The notes beneath the pieces were generated by a model that was not told where the DNA came from, did no database searches, and was given only the letters and a program-made list of their open reading frames with translations. Positions 27,541 through 37,371 of a DNA stretch of 64,000 nucleotides are shown here, piece by piece. A program made the translations under genes and the position numbers. Within the stretch, counting starts at the first letter, position 1. Every line of letters starts with the position of its first letter. The DNA is from Mahella australiensis 50-1 BON (GTDB lineage: Bacteria > Bacillota > Clostridia > Mahellales > Mahellaceae), in NCBI RefSeq assembly GCF_000213255.1, contig NC_015520.1:2349349-2413348 (forward strand), in the 5' to 3' direction.

Positions 27541-28288
27541 CTATGTTTTCCTCATCTTCCCTCAACATGCGGCGTATGCGCATGCTCATATGGTAAAAAT
27601 CGTCCGACAGGCGCAAATCGTTCATTCCGAACAACGGATTTTCGATTTCGCCTTTGACCCTGCCCGGCGACGGCGTCAGCACGACTATCCTTCGGCCCAC
27701 GTACACCGCTTCTTCGATGCTGTGAGTTACAAACAGCGTCGATACCCTATACTGCCTCCATATATCCAGGAAAAGGTCCTGCATGCTTTCCCTGGTTATT
27801 TCGTCCAAAGCAGAAAACGGCTCGTCCATCAGCAAAAGGTCGGGCTTTAGTATGAACGAGCGGGCTATGGCCACGCGCTGTCTTTGCCCGCCGCTCAGTT
27901 GATTCGGATACCTGTCCAGCATATCGACCAGACCCAATCGGTCTAAAATATATTTCATATATGTTTTGTCGGAAGCTTCCCCTTTTATCTTCAAGCCAAG
28001 CACGGCATTTTCATAAACCGTCTTCCACGGCAACAAGCCATAATCCTGAAGTATGAGTCCTATGCGCTGCTCTGTCGGGTTTACCGGCCGGCCGTTGATG
28101 AGCACAGCACCTTCGTATCCGCCTATAATGCCTGCCAGCACGTGCAGCAGCGTAGATTTGCCGCACCCTGACGGCCCTATCACAGCAATGATGTCGCCGT
28201 CGGCCACCTTTATGCTAAAATCAGATAAAGCCTCCACTATACCGTTACCGGTACCATATCTTACCGTCAGGCCTTCCACCGATATCAT
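27521..28288 (-). CDS. ABC importer ATP-binding protein (SsuB/TauB type)
   Basis: A 255-residue ATPase with Walker A GPSGCGKST near residues 38-46, signature LSGGQRQR near 136 and Walker B LLLMDEPFSALD near 155. The sequence LFVTHSIEEAVYVGRRI is typical of nitrate/sulfonate/taurine-type ATPases. It starts 2 bases after the binding-protein gene and overlaps the permease gene. Energises import through the adjacent permease. Confidence 0.88.
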   Translation of the reverse strand: MISVEGLTVRYGTGNGIVEALSDFSIKVADGDIIAVIGPSGCGKSTLLHVLAGIIGGYEGAVLINGRPVNPTEQRIGLILQDYGLLPWKTVYENAVLGLKIKGEASDKTYMKYILDRLGLVDMLDRYPNQLSGGQRQRVAIARSFILKPDLLLMDEPFSALDEITRESMQDLFLDIWRQYRVSTLFVTHSIEEAVYVGRRIVVLTPSPGRVKGEIENPLFGMNDLRLSDDFYHMSMRIRRMLREDEENIDEAQTH

Positions 28289-28290
28289 GG

Positions 28291-29232
28291 TTACTTCACA
28301 AAGCGCCTGTCTACCAGCTGCTCAAATCCATAGCTGTTCTTTATAAGCTTTTTATCAGTCAACCATTTTATCACATCGTCAAAATCCTTTTGGCTGGGCA
28401 GTGCAACCTGCGTGTACGCTGGAAGCGATATGCTATCCTCTATACCCTCTGGAAAACCCACGTCGTTTATGAGTACATCGGCGTAGCTGGACACAGGCTC
28501 TTTCTTCAGATATTCGACCGCTTTGTCATACGCCCTGTACATAGCCTTGATACTGGCCGATTTCTTATCTATGGCGTCCTGCGCAAAGAGCAGTACGCCC
28601 GGATTTATGCCCATCTTATCGGTGCTGTTTAGCAGCAGCGCCCCGTCTTTCACGGCCACACTGGCCAGAGGGTCCGGCAATGTTGCAGCGTCGACCTTGC
28701 CGTTTTGAAGCATTTCCAGGCGCGTCGGTATCTGCGGTATGGCCATTTTATGGATATCCTCGGGCTTTAAGCCGCCCTCCTCTAACATCTTATCGGTGGC
28801 ATATTCGATGATTGTATTTGTAGAAATGGCTATACTCTTGCCCTTGAGCGACTGTATATCATTTATACCCTTGTCTTTATTGACCAGCAGCTTATACATG
28901 CCATTGGTCAAAGAGGTTATCTTCACGTTAAACCCGCCGTCATTGGCAAATGCCGCCGCCAATATATCCGATACCGCACCATCTATATTGCCGCTTTGCA
29001 AAGCGCTGTCCCTGTCCGGCGCACTTTTGAAGTGCTGTATATCGACTTTCACGCCTTCCTCTTTGAAATACCCGTTTTTATCGGCTATGATAAGCGGTAT
29101 TGAGTCCACATCCGGCAACACTCCTATGCTTATAGGCTCCAAAGGCATGGCCGCATCGTTCCCATCTGAAGAACATGCTACAAACGACAATAGTATCGCC
29201 GATACCATAATCAACACAAAATACTTTCTCAT
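28291..29232 (-). CDS. NMT1/SsuA-like substrate-binding lipoprotein
   Basis: A 313-residue solute-binding protein. A signal peptide with lipobox FVACSS (Cys near residue 19) marks it as a lipoprotein. The start of the mature part, ISIGVLPDVDSIPLIIADKNG, matches the NMT1/SsuA fold that binds thiamine precursors, sulfonates, nitrate and, in cytoplasmic relatives MqnA/MqnD, futalosine-pathway intermediates. The ATG at 29232 overlaps the ubiX stop as ATGA, so translation is coupled to a prenyl-FMN synthesis gene. This link suggests an aromatic or quinone-related ligand, which is an inference. Confidence 0.82.
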   Translation of the reverse strand: MRKYFVLIMVSAILLSFVACSSDGNDAAMPLEPISIGVLPDVDSIPLIIADKNGYFKEEGVKVDIQHFKSAPDRDSALQSGNIDGAVSDILAAAFANDGGFNVKITSLTNGMYKLLVNKDKGINDIQSLKGKSIAISTNTIIEYATDKMLEEGGLKPEDIHKMAIPQIPTRLEMLQNGKVDAATLPDPLASVAVKDGALLLNSTDKMGINPGVLLFAQDAIDKKSASIKAMYRAYDKAVEYLKKEPVSSYADVLINDVGFPEGIEDSISLPAYTQVALPSQKDFDDVIKWLTDKKLIKNSYGFEQLVDRRFVK

Positions 29233-29822
29233 AGTTTTATCTCTCCGTTCCAATGTTTATAAAGATCGTTATCTATGCCGAGAGCATCCAGCGTTTTGCC
29301 CACCACAAAGTTGACCGCGTCGTCCAATGACTGCGGCTTGTGGTAAAATGCCGGCATAGCAGGCAACACGATCGCTCCGGCTTGGCTTAGCGCCAGCATA
29401 TTGCTCAAATGTATCGAGCTGAGCGGCGTTTCCCTCGGCACCAATATAAGCCGGCGCCGCTCTTTAATGCATACATCAGCCGCCCTTTCCAGCAAATTAT
29501 CCGATATGCCGTTCGCTATATGAGCCAAGGTAGCCATGGAGCACGGCGCCACTATCATGGCATCGGCCTTGAAAGAACCGCTGGATATAGGCGCAAAGAT
29601 GTCGCCTATCGAATAGCTCTCCAGCTTTCCATCGTATCCTTGCAAATCGTCCGTCAGCTCATCCGCCGTATAACCGGTCTCATACTCTACGACAGCGCGG
29701 CCGTTATCGGTCATCACGAGATGTATTTCATCGCCCCGCACCAAAAGCTGCTGCGCCAACCTTATACCATATATGCTGCCACTTGCGCCGGTTATACCGA
29801 GTATATATCTTCCCAAATTCAT
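29229..29822 (-). CDS. ubiX: UbiX-type flavin prenyltransferase
   Basis: A 197-residue flavoprotein that makes prenylated FMN, the cofactor needed by UbiD decarboxylases. The start ILGITGASGSIYG is the FMN-binding motif; MIVAPCSMATLAHIANGISD near residue 83 and LVPRETPLSSIHLSNML near 126 are family landmarks. The ATG at 29822 shares bases with the ubiA stop (TGATG); a GTG one codon earlier is possible. Lies in the coupled ubiD-ubiA-ubiX-importer operon. Confidence 0.9.
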   Translation of the reverse strand: MNLGRYILGITGASGSIYGIRLAQQLLVRGDEIHLVMTDNGRAVVEYETGYTADELTDDLQGYDGKLESYSIGDIFAPISSGSFKADAMIVAPCSMATLAHIANGISDNLLERAADVCIKERRRLILVPRETPLSSIHLSNMLALSQAGAIVLPAMPAFYHKPQSLDDAVNFVVGKTLDALGIDNDLYKHWNGEIKL

Positions 29823-30688
29823 CACCTCGCTATGAACATGTCGGCTGCCGTAAATATGAACAGCACTACACTGACTATCTGATTTATGCTGTACGAGGCT
29901 ATCTTAACGTCATCAAGATGATCGGGCGACACTATGCTATGCTCGACGTATATCAATGCCGCCGCTATAAGCCAGCCCACGATATAAAGCCAACCCAAAT
30001 CCAGCAAAAAGAACAGGTAGAGCAACAGCAGCAAAGCCATAACATGAAAGGCGGTCGAAATGAGCAAAGCGTTTTTTATACCGAATTTCACCGGTATGGA
30101 AAAAATACCGAAACTCTTATCAAAATCCACATCCTGCGTGCCGTATATTATATCAAAGCCGGCTACCCATAGCATAACTGCCGCACCAAGTACCAGCGAC
30201 GGCCAGCCTATGGTGCCCGTAACAGCCATCCATGCCCCTACCGGAGCGCCGCCGCAGGCTAGGCCGAGTACTATATGGCAGGCCCATGTGAAGCGCTTTG
30301 TATATGAATACACTATGAACAGCAGGATGGCCAAAGGCGACAGCATAAGACACAGAGGATTGAGCTCATACGCCGCCCATATCATAAGCGCAAAGCAAAC
30401 CACTGCCACCGCGAGCACCTCGCTCGGTTTGAGTTGCCCTTTGGGCAAATGCCTGGACGCCGTCCTCGGGTTTGCTGCATCTATATCCTTATCTATAAGG
30501 CGGTTCAAGGCATTGGCCCCGTTTCTGGCACCAAACAACGCCACCAGTATCCAGAATACGACGCGAAAGGACGGCAGGCCATCGGCCGCCCAAAGCATGG
30601 CCATAAGGCCGAACGGCAATGAGAACAGCGTATGAGAGAACATCACCATCTCGGCGTATTTTTTCAATCTGTCAAATACCGTATTCAT
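29822..30688 (-). CDS. ubiA: UbiA-family aromatic polyprenyltransferase (MqnP-like)
   Basis: A 288-residue integral membrane prenyltransferase with about eight membrane helices. The two Asp-rich diphosphate-Mg motifs are NRLIDKDIDAANPRT near residue 70 and YGTQDVDFDKSFGI near residue 194. It attaches a polyprenyl chain to an aromatic acid; together with UbiD/UbiX the natural candidate is 1,4-dihydroxy-6-naphthoate in futalosine-type menaquinone synthesis, or 4-hydroxybenzoate. The ATG at 30688, after GAGAGGTGG, overlaps the ubiD end; a frame opening at 30724 is less likely. Confidence 0.87.
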   Translation of the reverse strand: MNTVFDRLKKYAEMVMFSHTLFSLPFGLMAMLWAADGLPSFRVVFWILVALFGARNGANALNRLIDKDIDAANPRTASRHLPKGQLKPSEVLAVAVVCFALMIWAAYELNPLCLMLSPLAILLFIVYSYTKRFTWACHIVLGLACGGAPVGAWMAVTGTIGWPSLVLGAAVMLWVAGFDIIYGTQDVDFDKSFGIFSIPVKFGIKNALLISTAFHVMALLLLLYLFFLLDLGWLYIVGWLIAAALIYVEHSIVSPDHLDDVKIASYSINQIVSVVLFIFTAADMFIAR

Positions 30689-32105
30689 GCCACCTCTCAT
30701 CCACCAATCTCTTGATATCATCATCCATGACTATATCATCCGGCCATGGGCGCATATGGCCTTCCTGCGGCCATTTCTTGGTAGCATCTATGCCCAGCTT
30801 ATGGCCGTAGAATGGCATGGGCGACGCGTGGTCGAGCGCATCCAGCGGCCCTTCCACTATCTCGAGATCCCTTTTTGCATCTATATTGTTGAATACCTTC
30901 CACGCCACTGTCGAAAGGTCGTGAGGGTCTACGCCTTCATCAACCACCACGATCATCTTTGTATACATCATCTGCCCCATGCCCCACAATGCATGCATAA
31001 CCTTCCTGGCCTGACCGGGATAGCGCTTTTTTATAGATACGATGGCGCAATTGTGAAATACGCCTTCGAGCGGGAAATTCATGTCGATGACCTCCGGGCA
31101 TATCAACTTTATAAGCGGCAGAAATATCCTTTCGGTAGCCTTGCCTAGGTAACAGTCCTCCATAGGCGGCCTGCCCACGACCGTAGCAGGATATATCGGA
31201 TTTTTCCTGCGCGTAATGCAGGTCAGATGAAATACCGGATAAAGGTCCTTGAGCGAATAATAACCGGTATGATCCCCGAAAGGTCCCTCTTCCCGTAATT
31301 CATCGGTATCCACATAGCCCTCCAGCACGAACTCGGCATTGGCCGGCACGTATATATCGTTGGTTCTGCTCTTTACCGTATCCACGGGCCCGCCTCTCAA
31401 AAAGCCCGCAAATAACATCTCATCTATCTCTTTGGGCAGCGGAGCGGTGGCCGCGTATATAACTGCCGGATCGCCTCCCAAAGCCACTGATACCGGCATC
31501 CTGCCGCCTATTTTTTTATACTTTTCGTAGATTTCCCGCCCGTCCTTGTGCAAATGCCAGTGCATCCCTGTGGTTTTTTCATCATAGACCTGCATCCTGT
31601 ACATGCCGATATTCTGCTGGCCGGTTTCCGGATCCTTGGTTATAACCAGCGGCAGCGTGATAAAACGGCCGCCGTCCTCGGGCCAGCACCATAATATAGG
31701 TAACTTGGATAGATCAGGGTCCTCGACGATTTGCTGGCAATCGGCCTTGTCCACCTTTCTCGGAAAGACCCTGGCCAGCTTGGCCAACTTGGGAACCGAT
31801 TTCAATTTGTTTACCAAGCCCATATAGTTTGACATATCCATGAGGTCATAAAGCTTATCGGCTATTTCATCCAGGCTGTCGACCTCAAGCGCCATATTCA
31901 AGCGCTCGTAGCTGCCGAAGGTATTTATAAGCACAGGATACGGCGAATCGTTCACCCTCTCGAACAACAAGGCTGGACCGCCGGATTTCACCACCCTGTC
32001 GGCTATTTCGGTTATCTCAAGGCGGCTGTCCACCTCTGTCGTTATGCGTTTGAGCAACCCATTTTGTTCCAATATATTTGCAAAATTCTGCAGATCTTTA
32101 TACAT
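30672..32105 (-). CDS. ubiD: UbiD-family prenyl-FMN-dependent decarboxylase (MqnL-like)
   Basis: A 477-residue decarboxylase. Landmarks are PVLINTFGSYERLNMAL near residue 72, LPILWCWPEDGGRFITLP near 134, GMYRMQVYD near 165, ELREEGPFGDHTGYYS near 270 and the C-terminal GIDATKKWPQEG. It removes the carboxyl from a prenylated aromatic acid using the cofactor made by UbiX. First gene of the six-gene operon; ubiA begins inside its last codons. No mqnA-D genes are in the window. Confidence 0.9.
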   Translation of the reverse strand: MYKDLQNFANILEQNGLLKRITTEVDSRLEITEIADRVVKSGGPALLFERVNDSPYPVLINTFGSYERLNMALEVDSLDEIADKLYDLMDMSNYMGLVNKLKSVPKLAKLARVFPRKVDKADCQQIVEDPDLSKLPILWCWPEDGGRFITLPLVITKDPETGQQNIGMYRMQVYDEKTTGMHWHLHKDGREIYEKYKKIGGRMPVSVALGGDPAVIYAATAPLPKEIDEMLFAGFLRGGPVDTVKSRTNDIYVPANAEFVLEGYVDTDELREEGPFGDHTGYYSLKDLYPVFHLTCITRRKNPIYPATVVGRPPMEDCYLGKATERIFLPLIKLICPEVIDMNFPLEGVFHNCAIVSIKKRYPGQARKVMHALWGMGQMMYTKMIVVVDEGVDPHDLSTVAWKVFNNIDAKRDLEIVEGPLDALDHASPMPFYGHKLGIDATKKWPQEGHMRPWPDDIVMDDDIKRLVDERWHEYGI

Positions 32106-32173
32106 ATAAGGCCAACTTTCTCATTTACTTCCTAACAAATTATACATCGTTATATCATTAACATGCAATGCCC

Positions 32174-32923
32174 TCACATGTCATACGCTTCCAGAGCTTG
32201 TTCTGCAGCCCGTTCACCTATTTTTATGCAATCCTGTGCCTTATCGAATTGATTAGGCTTTATATCCGACACATCAGGGCGTATTATATAATCCGCATCT
32301 ATTGCTTTATACTTATATAACTGCTTTTGCAGTGTATCTATAGAAAGCATGAGCAGTTCCGCGGCATTGGACGGATTAATCGAAGCCGATGAAAATCCTA
32401 CATTTACAGCTATTATAATATCGGCTCCCATTTCCTTGACCAAATCCGCTGGAATAAGATCTACAAATCCTCCATCCACCAATATGCGGTCATCGAGGTA
32501 GACTGGCTCAAATACCGCTGGTATAGCTGTGCTGGCTCTCACCGCTGTAGCTATGCTGCCGCTTTTGAATATATAAGGTTCGCTAGCCATAACATCGGTG
32601 GCTACAGCCCAAAACGGTATAGCGAGGTCTTCCATTTTGCGGTTGCCCGTCAGCGTGGCGATAACCGATTCAAGTTTCTTACCCTGAAGTAACCCTGTAC
32701 GCGATAATGACGGATCCAACCAATATTTCGGCGTAATAGTAATCGCCAACTCCTCCAACATATCTATAGATATGCCCGTACAATAGATGGCTCCTATAAG
32801 GGCCCCCATACTGCAGCCTGCTACATAATCAGGGCGTATACCGCGGTGTTCCAACGCCTTCAATACCCCTATATGCGCGTATCCTCTTGCCGCTCCTCCT
32901 CCCAATGCTACCCCTATCTTCAT
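32174..32923 (-). CDS. Patatin-like phospholipase (RssA type)
   Basis: A 249-residue serine hydrolase. The oxyanion loop ALGGGAARGYAHIGVLKAL opens the protein, the nucleophile elbow GCSMG carries Ser38, and the second catalytic Asp is in the DGGFVD motif near residue 150. It is likely a cytoplasmic or membrane-associated lipid acyl hydrolase. Its ATG is overlapped (ATGA) by the stop of a 51-codon membrane-peptide gene, so its translation is coupled to that small gene. Confidence 0.85.
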   Translation of the reverse strand: MKIGVALGGGAARGYAHIGVLKALEHRGIRPDYVAGCSMGALIGAIYCTGISIDMLEELAITITPKYWLDPSLSRTGLLQGKKLESVIATLTGNRKMEDLAIPFWAVATDVMASEPYIFKSGSIATAVRASTAIPAVFEPVYLDDRILVDGGFVDLIPADLVKEMGADIIIAVNVGFSSASINPSNAAELLMLSIDTLQKQLYKYKAIDADYIIRPDVSDIKPNQFDKAQDCIKIGERAAEQALEAYDM

Positions 32924-33075
32924 ATCAATCCTCCAGTATAATAAAGCATGTTGATGCTTATATACAAGAACATAAAAAGTACCGCCATACTGGACGACTT
33001 CACAGCATTGCTGAAAAAGCGCATTGCGGCATATGCAATTAGAATGAATTTAGTTAAAATAATCCAACTGTCCAT
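32920..33075 (-). CDS. Small 51-residue membrane peptide coupled to patatin
   Basis: An ATG at 33075 with AGGAG 6 bases upstream opens a 51-codon frame ending TGA at 32920-32922, overlapping the patatin ATG. The peptide starts MDSWIILTKFILIAYAAMRF and has two hydrophobic segments (residues ~4-18 and ~30-47) separated by a polar Ser/Lys stretch. No family is recognised. The ribosome site, the exact stop-start overlap and the hydrophobic pattern all argue that it is a real gene. It may anchor or regulate the phospholipase. Confidence 0.65.
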   Translation of the reverse strand: MDSWIILTKFILIAYAAMRFFSNAVKSSSMAVLFMFLYISINMLYYTGGLI

Positions 33076-33257
33076 GTGCTACTCCTGATACATTACTTTA
33101 TTGTATTATACACCAAAAATACAACCTTGTTAAACTTTACCCATCACCAGACGGACACATATCCTCAGGAGCTTGATAATTGAACATGAAGAAAATCCTT
33201 ACAAAGGCCTAAATTATCTTGCCTTTTTGTCAAATTTTTTGAACTTTTTTGTATGTG

Positions 33258-33277
33258 TGTCAATAGCCAGTGAAAAT
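33258..33277 (+). repeat. Orphan copy of the IS1202-type element terminus
   Basis: This 20-base stretch matches the left end of the insertion element at 50254-50273 at 18 of 20 positions (both begin TGTCAATAG). The match stops abruptly afterwards and no transposase is nearby. It may be the scar of an old insertion or a shared binding site. The rest of the 296-base gap 33076-33371 shows a TATAAT at 33316-33321 and the palindrome listed separately. Confidence 0.35.
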
Positions 33278-33315
33278 AAACTTGCACTTTCCAGACAGTT
33301 GTACTAAAATTACAT

Positions 33316-33341
33316 TATAATTGATGAGCACAATTTTGTGC
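33316..33341 (+). promoter_or_regulatory. -10 box and overlapping palindrome ahead of the oxoamine synthase
   Basis: A perfect TATAAT (33316-33321) is followed 6 bases later by the hyphenated palindrome GCACAA-TT-TTGTGC (33328-33341), which would cover the transcription start. No good -35 box is seen at the right distance, which suggests an activator or an operator-controlled weak promoter. The gene's ATG is at 33372. Confidence 0.4.
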
Positions 33342-33371
33342 ACAATAAATCAATGAATAGAGGAGTTTGAT

Positions 33372-34661
33372 ATGGATTCAACAAAATACAGCTTAGCAGA
33401 TTTTGCTTACATACCTGATCAGGATTTGATGCAGCGTGCTCATACCATAAGCGAATATTTAAGCGATGCTCGAGCAAAACACCATATGCAATACAGGCGC
33501 GTTTCGGCCAGTGGCTCAGGCCCTACTATGATGGTCATAGATCCTTATACCGGCGAGTTGCGCGAAATGATATACATGGCCTCAAATGATTATCTTAATC
33601 TTACCAGGCATCCGAGGACCATACAAGCCGGTATGGAGGCCTTACAAAAATACGGCACTGGGGCTGGTTCTGTCCCGTTGTTAGGAGGTACTTTGGACAT
33701 ACACGTGGCGTTAGAAAAAGAAATAGCTGCTTTTAAAGGATGCGAGGACGCTATACTTTACACCTCCGGCTTCGGCTCTAATGCCGGAACGCTTCTGGCC
33801 CTGCTGCAGAAAGACGATATAGCTATACTGGACCAATATGTGCATGCTAGTATCGTAGACGGTTGCAAGAACACCAATGTCCGTTATTTCCGCCACAACA
33901 ATATGGAGCATCTTGAGAAGGTGCTGAGCACCGTCAAAGATAAATACCGCACCAAGCTGATAATAGTAGACGGTGTTTATTCCATGGACGGTGATATAGC
34001 TCCACTGCCTGCCATAGCAAGCCTGGCCAAGCAATACGGGGCGTATGTGATGATAGATGAGGCTCATGCTACTGGAGTAATAGGCGAAAACGGCCGTGGA
34101 ACACCTGAACATTACCATATGGAGGGGCAGATAGACATAGTAGCCGGTACTTTCAGTAAAGCGCTTGGCTGCGTAGGTGGCTTCATAGCTTCCAATAGCG
34201 AATTGGTAGATATGCTGCATTTCTATTCAAGAGCCTACATGTTCTCTACGGCACCTACTCCGCAGGTTACCGGTTCGTTGCGCGAAGCCCTTAAAGTTAT
34301 AGTAGACGAACCTCAGCTGCGTGAAAAGCTCTGGGATAATATAAGGTATTTCAGAAAGAACCTGCTGGATCTAGGCTTTAATATAGGCAATTCTCAAACC
34401 GCTATATTTCCTATCATAATAGGCGATGACCTTAAAGTAAGGGAGGTATGCAGACGTCTTCACGAATACGGTGTATATGTAAATCCGGTTGAATATCCCG
34501 CTGTATCGCGAAATCTTTCGCGCGTGCGCATAAGCCTGATGGCTACTCATACGAGGGAGCAGTTGGATACAGTATTGAATATATTGGAAAAATTGGGCCG
34601 CGAATACGATATAATGCCTTACAAGGGTGCCAAAGAATCAAAAACCGAGTCAGCGTCATAA
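33372..34661 (+). CDS. Alpha-oxoamine synthase (glycine C-acetyltransferase/BioF family)
   Basis: A 429-residue fold-type I PLP enzyme. PLP Lys263 lies in GTFSKALG, with MIDEAHATGV near residue 226 and the substrate-loop YGTGAGSVPLLGGT near 96. This family includes 2-amino-3-ketobutyrate CoA ligase (threonine breakdown), 8-amino-7-oxononanoate synthase (biotin) and serine palmitoyltransferase. A ~45-residue N-terminal extension before the core and the absence of biotin or threonine-dehydrogenase genes nearby leave the reaction open. ATG follows AGAGGAG. Followed by a nitroreductase gene 16 bases later. Confidence 0.8.
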   Translation: MDSTKYSLADFAYIPDQDLMQRAHTISEYLSDARAKHHMQYRRVSASGSGPTMMVIDPYTGELREMIYMASNDYLNLTRHPRTIQAGMEALQKYGTGAGSVPLLGGTLDIHVALEKEIAAFKGCEDAILYTSGFGSNAGTLLALLQKDDIAILDQYVHASIVDGCKNTNVRYFRHNNMEHLEKVLSTVKDKYRTKLIIVDGVYSMDGDIAPLPAIASLAKQYGAYVMIDEAHATGVIGENGRGTPEHYHMEGQIDIVAGTFSKALGCVGGFIASNSELVDMLHFYSRAYMFSTAPTPQVTGSLREALKVIVDEPQLREKLWDNIRYFRKNLLDLGFNIGNSQTAIFPIIIGDDLKVREVCRRLHEYGVYVNPVEYPAVSRNLSRVRISLMATHTREQLDTVLNILEKLGREYDIMPYKGAKESKTESAS

Positions 34662-34677
34662 AATGGAGGTAATATCT

Positions 34678-35196
34678 ATGGACTTCTACGATGTAATAAA
34701 TAATAGACGTGCCGTGAGGCGCTATAAGGAAGGCGTTATAGACGATGCGGTCTTAAAGCGCATTATGGAAGCCACTAGACGGGCCCCGTCATGGGCTAAC
34801 CGCCAGTGCTGGCGCTTTATCCTTGTAAAGGATAGGGAAACCATGATGAAGCTTGGCCAAATGCGCAGTTATCGCCCGGATATAAGCTGCTATGAAAAAG
34901 CAGGGGCTATAGCAGTGGCATGCGCCGATCCATCGGCTTCAGGAGAAATGAACGGCAAGCAATATTATATGCTGGATACCGGCATAGCGATGGAGCACTT
35001 GATACTGGCAGCTACAGCCGAAGGATTGGGTACATGCTGGATAGGTGCCATAGATGAACAACCTATAAAGCAGCTCCTTCATATACCGGACCAATACCGC
35101 GTTATAGCATTCACTCCTATAGGCTATGCTGATGAGCAGCCGCCGTTACGCAACAGATTGCCGCTTGATGAAATATTCCATATAAACAGGTGGTAG
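34678..35196 (+). CDS. Nitroreductase-family FMN oxidoreductase
   Basis: A 172-residue flavoprotein of the nitroreductase fold. The FMN-binding start DVINNRRAVRRYKEG is at residues 4-18, RRAPSWANRQCWRFI near 38 and GTCWIGAID near 118. It would reduce nitro, quinone or enone compounds with NAD(P)H. The frame is open earlier but overlaps the previous gene; the ATG at 34678 has GGAGGT 10 bases upstream. Transcribed with the oxoamine synthase and ended by the stem at 35203-35242. Confidence 0.83.
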   Translation: MDFYDVINNRRAVRRYKEGVIDDAVLKRIMEATRRAPSWANRQCWRFILVKDRETMMKLGQMRSYRPDISCYEKAGAIAVACADPSASGEMNGKQYYMLDTGIAMEHLILAATAEGLGTCWIGAIDEQPIKQLLHIPDQYRVIAFTPIGYADEQPPLRNRLPLDEIFHINRW

Positions 35197-35202
35197 CCAA
35201 TT

Positions 35203-35242
35203 ATGCAGAAAGCCTGTGATTAACATCACAGGCTTTCTGCAT
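35203..35242. terminator. Bidirectional terminator between nitroreductase and groEL
   Basis: A perfect 18-bp stem (35203-35220 with 35225-35242) around the loop TAAC. The arms contain AGAAAGCC and its complement GGCTTTCT. It lies between two convergent genes and can end both transcripts; no long T-run follows on either side. Confidence 0.8.
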
Positions 35243-35250
35243 ATCGTTTA

Positions 35251-36894
<1,644 letters not shown>

Positions 36895-36900
36895 CTATTA

Positions 36901-37203
<303 letters not shown>

Positions 37204-37228
37204 CTAAATTTATTATGTAATACTCTTG

Positions 37229-37255
37229 TTAGCACTCATTAGTGTCGAGTGCTAA
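37229..37255 (-). promoter_or_regulatory. CIRCE operator (HrcA site) of groESL
   Basis: The perfect element TTAGCACTC (37229-37237), nine spacer bases, GAGTGCTAA (37247-37255). HrcA binds this inverted repeat and represses heat-shock genes in Firmicutes. It lies 44 bases upstream of the groES start and just downstream of a TATAAT on the minus strand (37269-37274). Confidence 0.95.
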
Positions 37256-37268
37256 TTACATTTAATAT

Positions 37269-37295
37269 ATTATAAAATGCTCCACTAATAATCAA
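37269..37295 (-). promoter_or_regulatory. Likely groESL promoter
   Basis: On the minus strand a perfect TATAAT (37269-37274) precedes the CIRCE element; TTGATT lies 15 bases further up (37290-37295), a slightly short spacing. The placement of CIRCE immediately downstream of the -10 is the usual arrangement. Confidence 0.5.
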
Positions 37296-37297
37296 AT

Positions 37298-37329
37298 GCC
37301 TTATACGGCTATTTTTTGCCGTATAAGGC
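37298..37329. terminator. 12-bp stem-loop between ogg and the groESL promoter
   Basis: GCCTTATACGGC (37298-37309) and GCCGTATAAGGC (37318-37329) form a perfect stem with loop TATTTTTT. It follows the stop of the leftward glycosylase gene (37372) by about 40 bases and likely ends that transcript before the groESL promoter. No T-run follows on the minus strand, so termination strength is uncertain. Confidence 0.55.
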
Positions 37330-37371
37330 TAAAAACGCAATATAGCTCATGATATCTCTTTATATCTCGAA

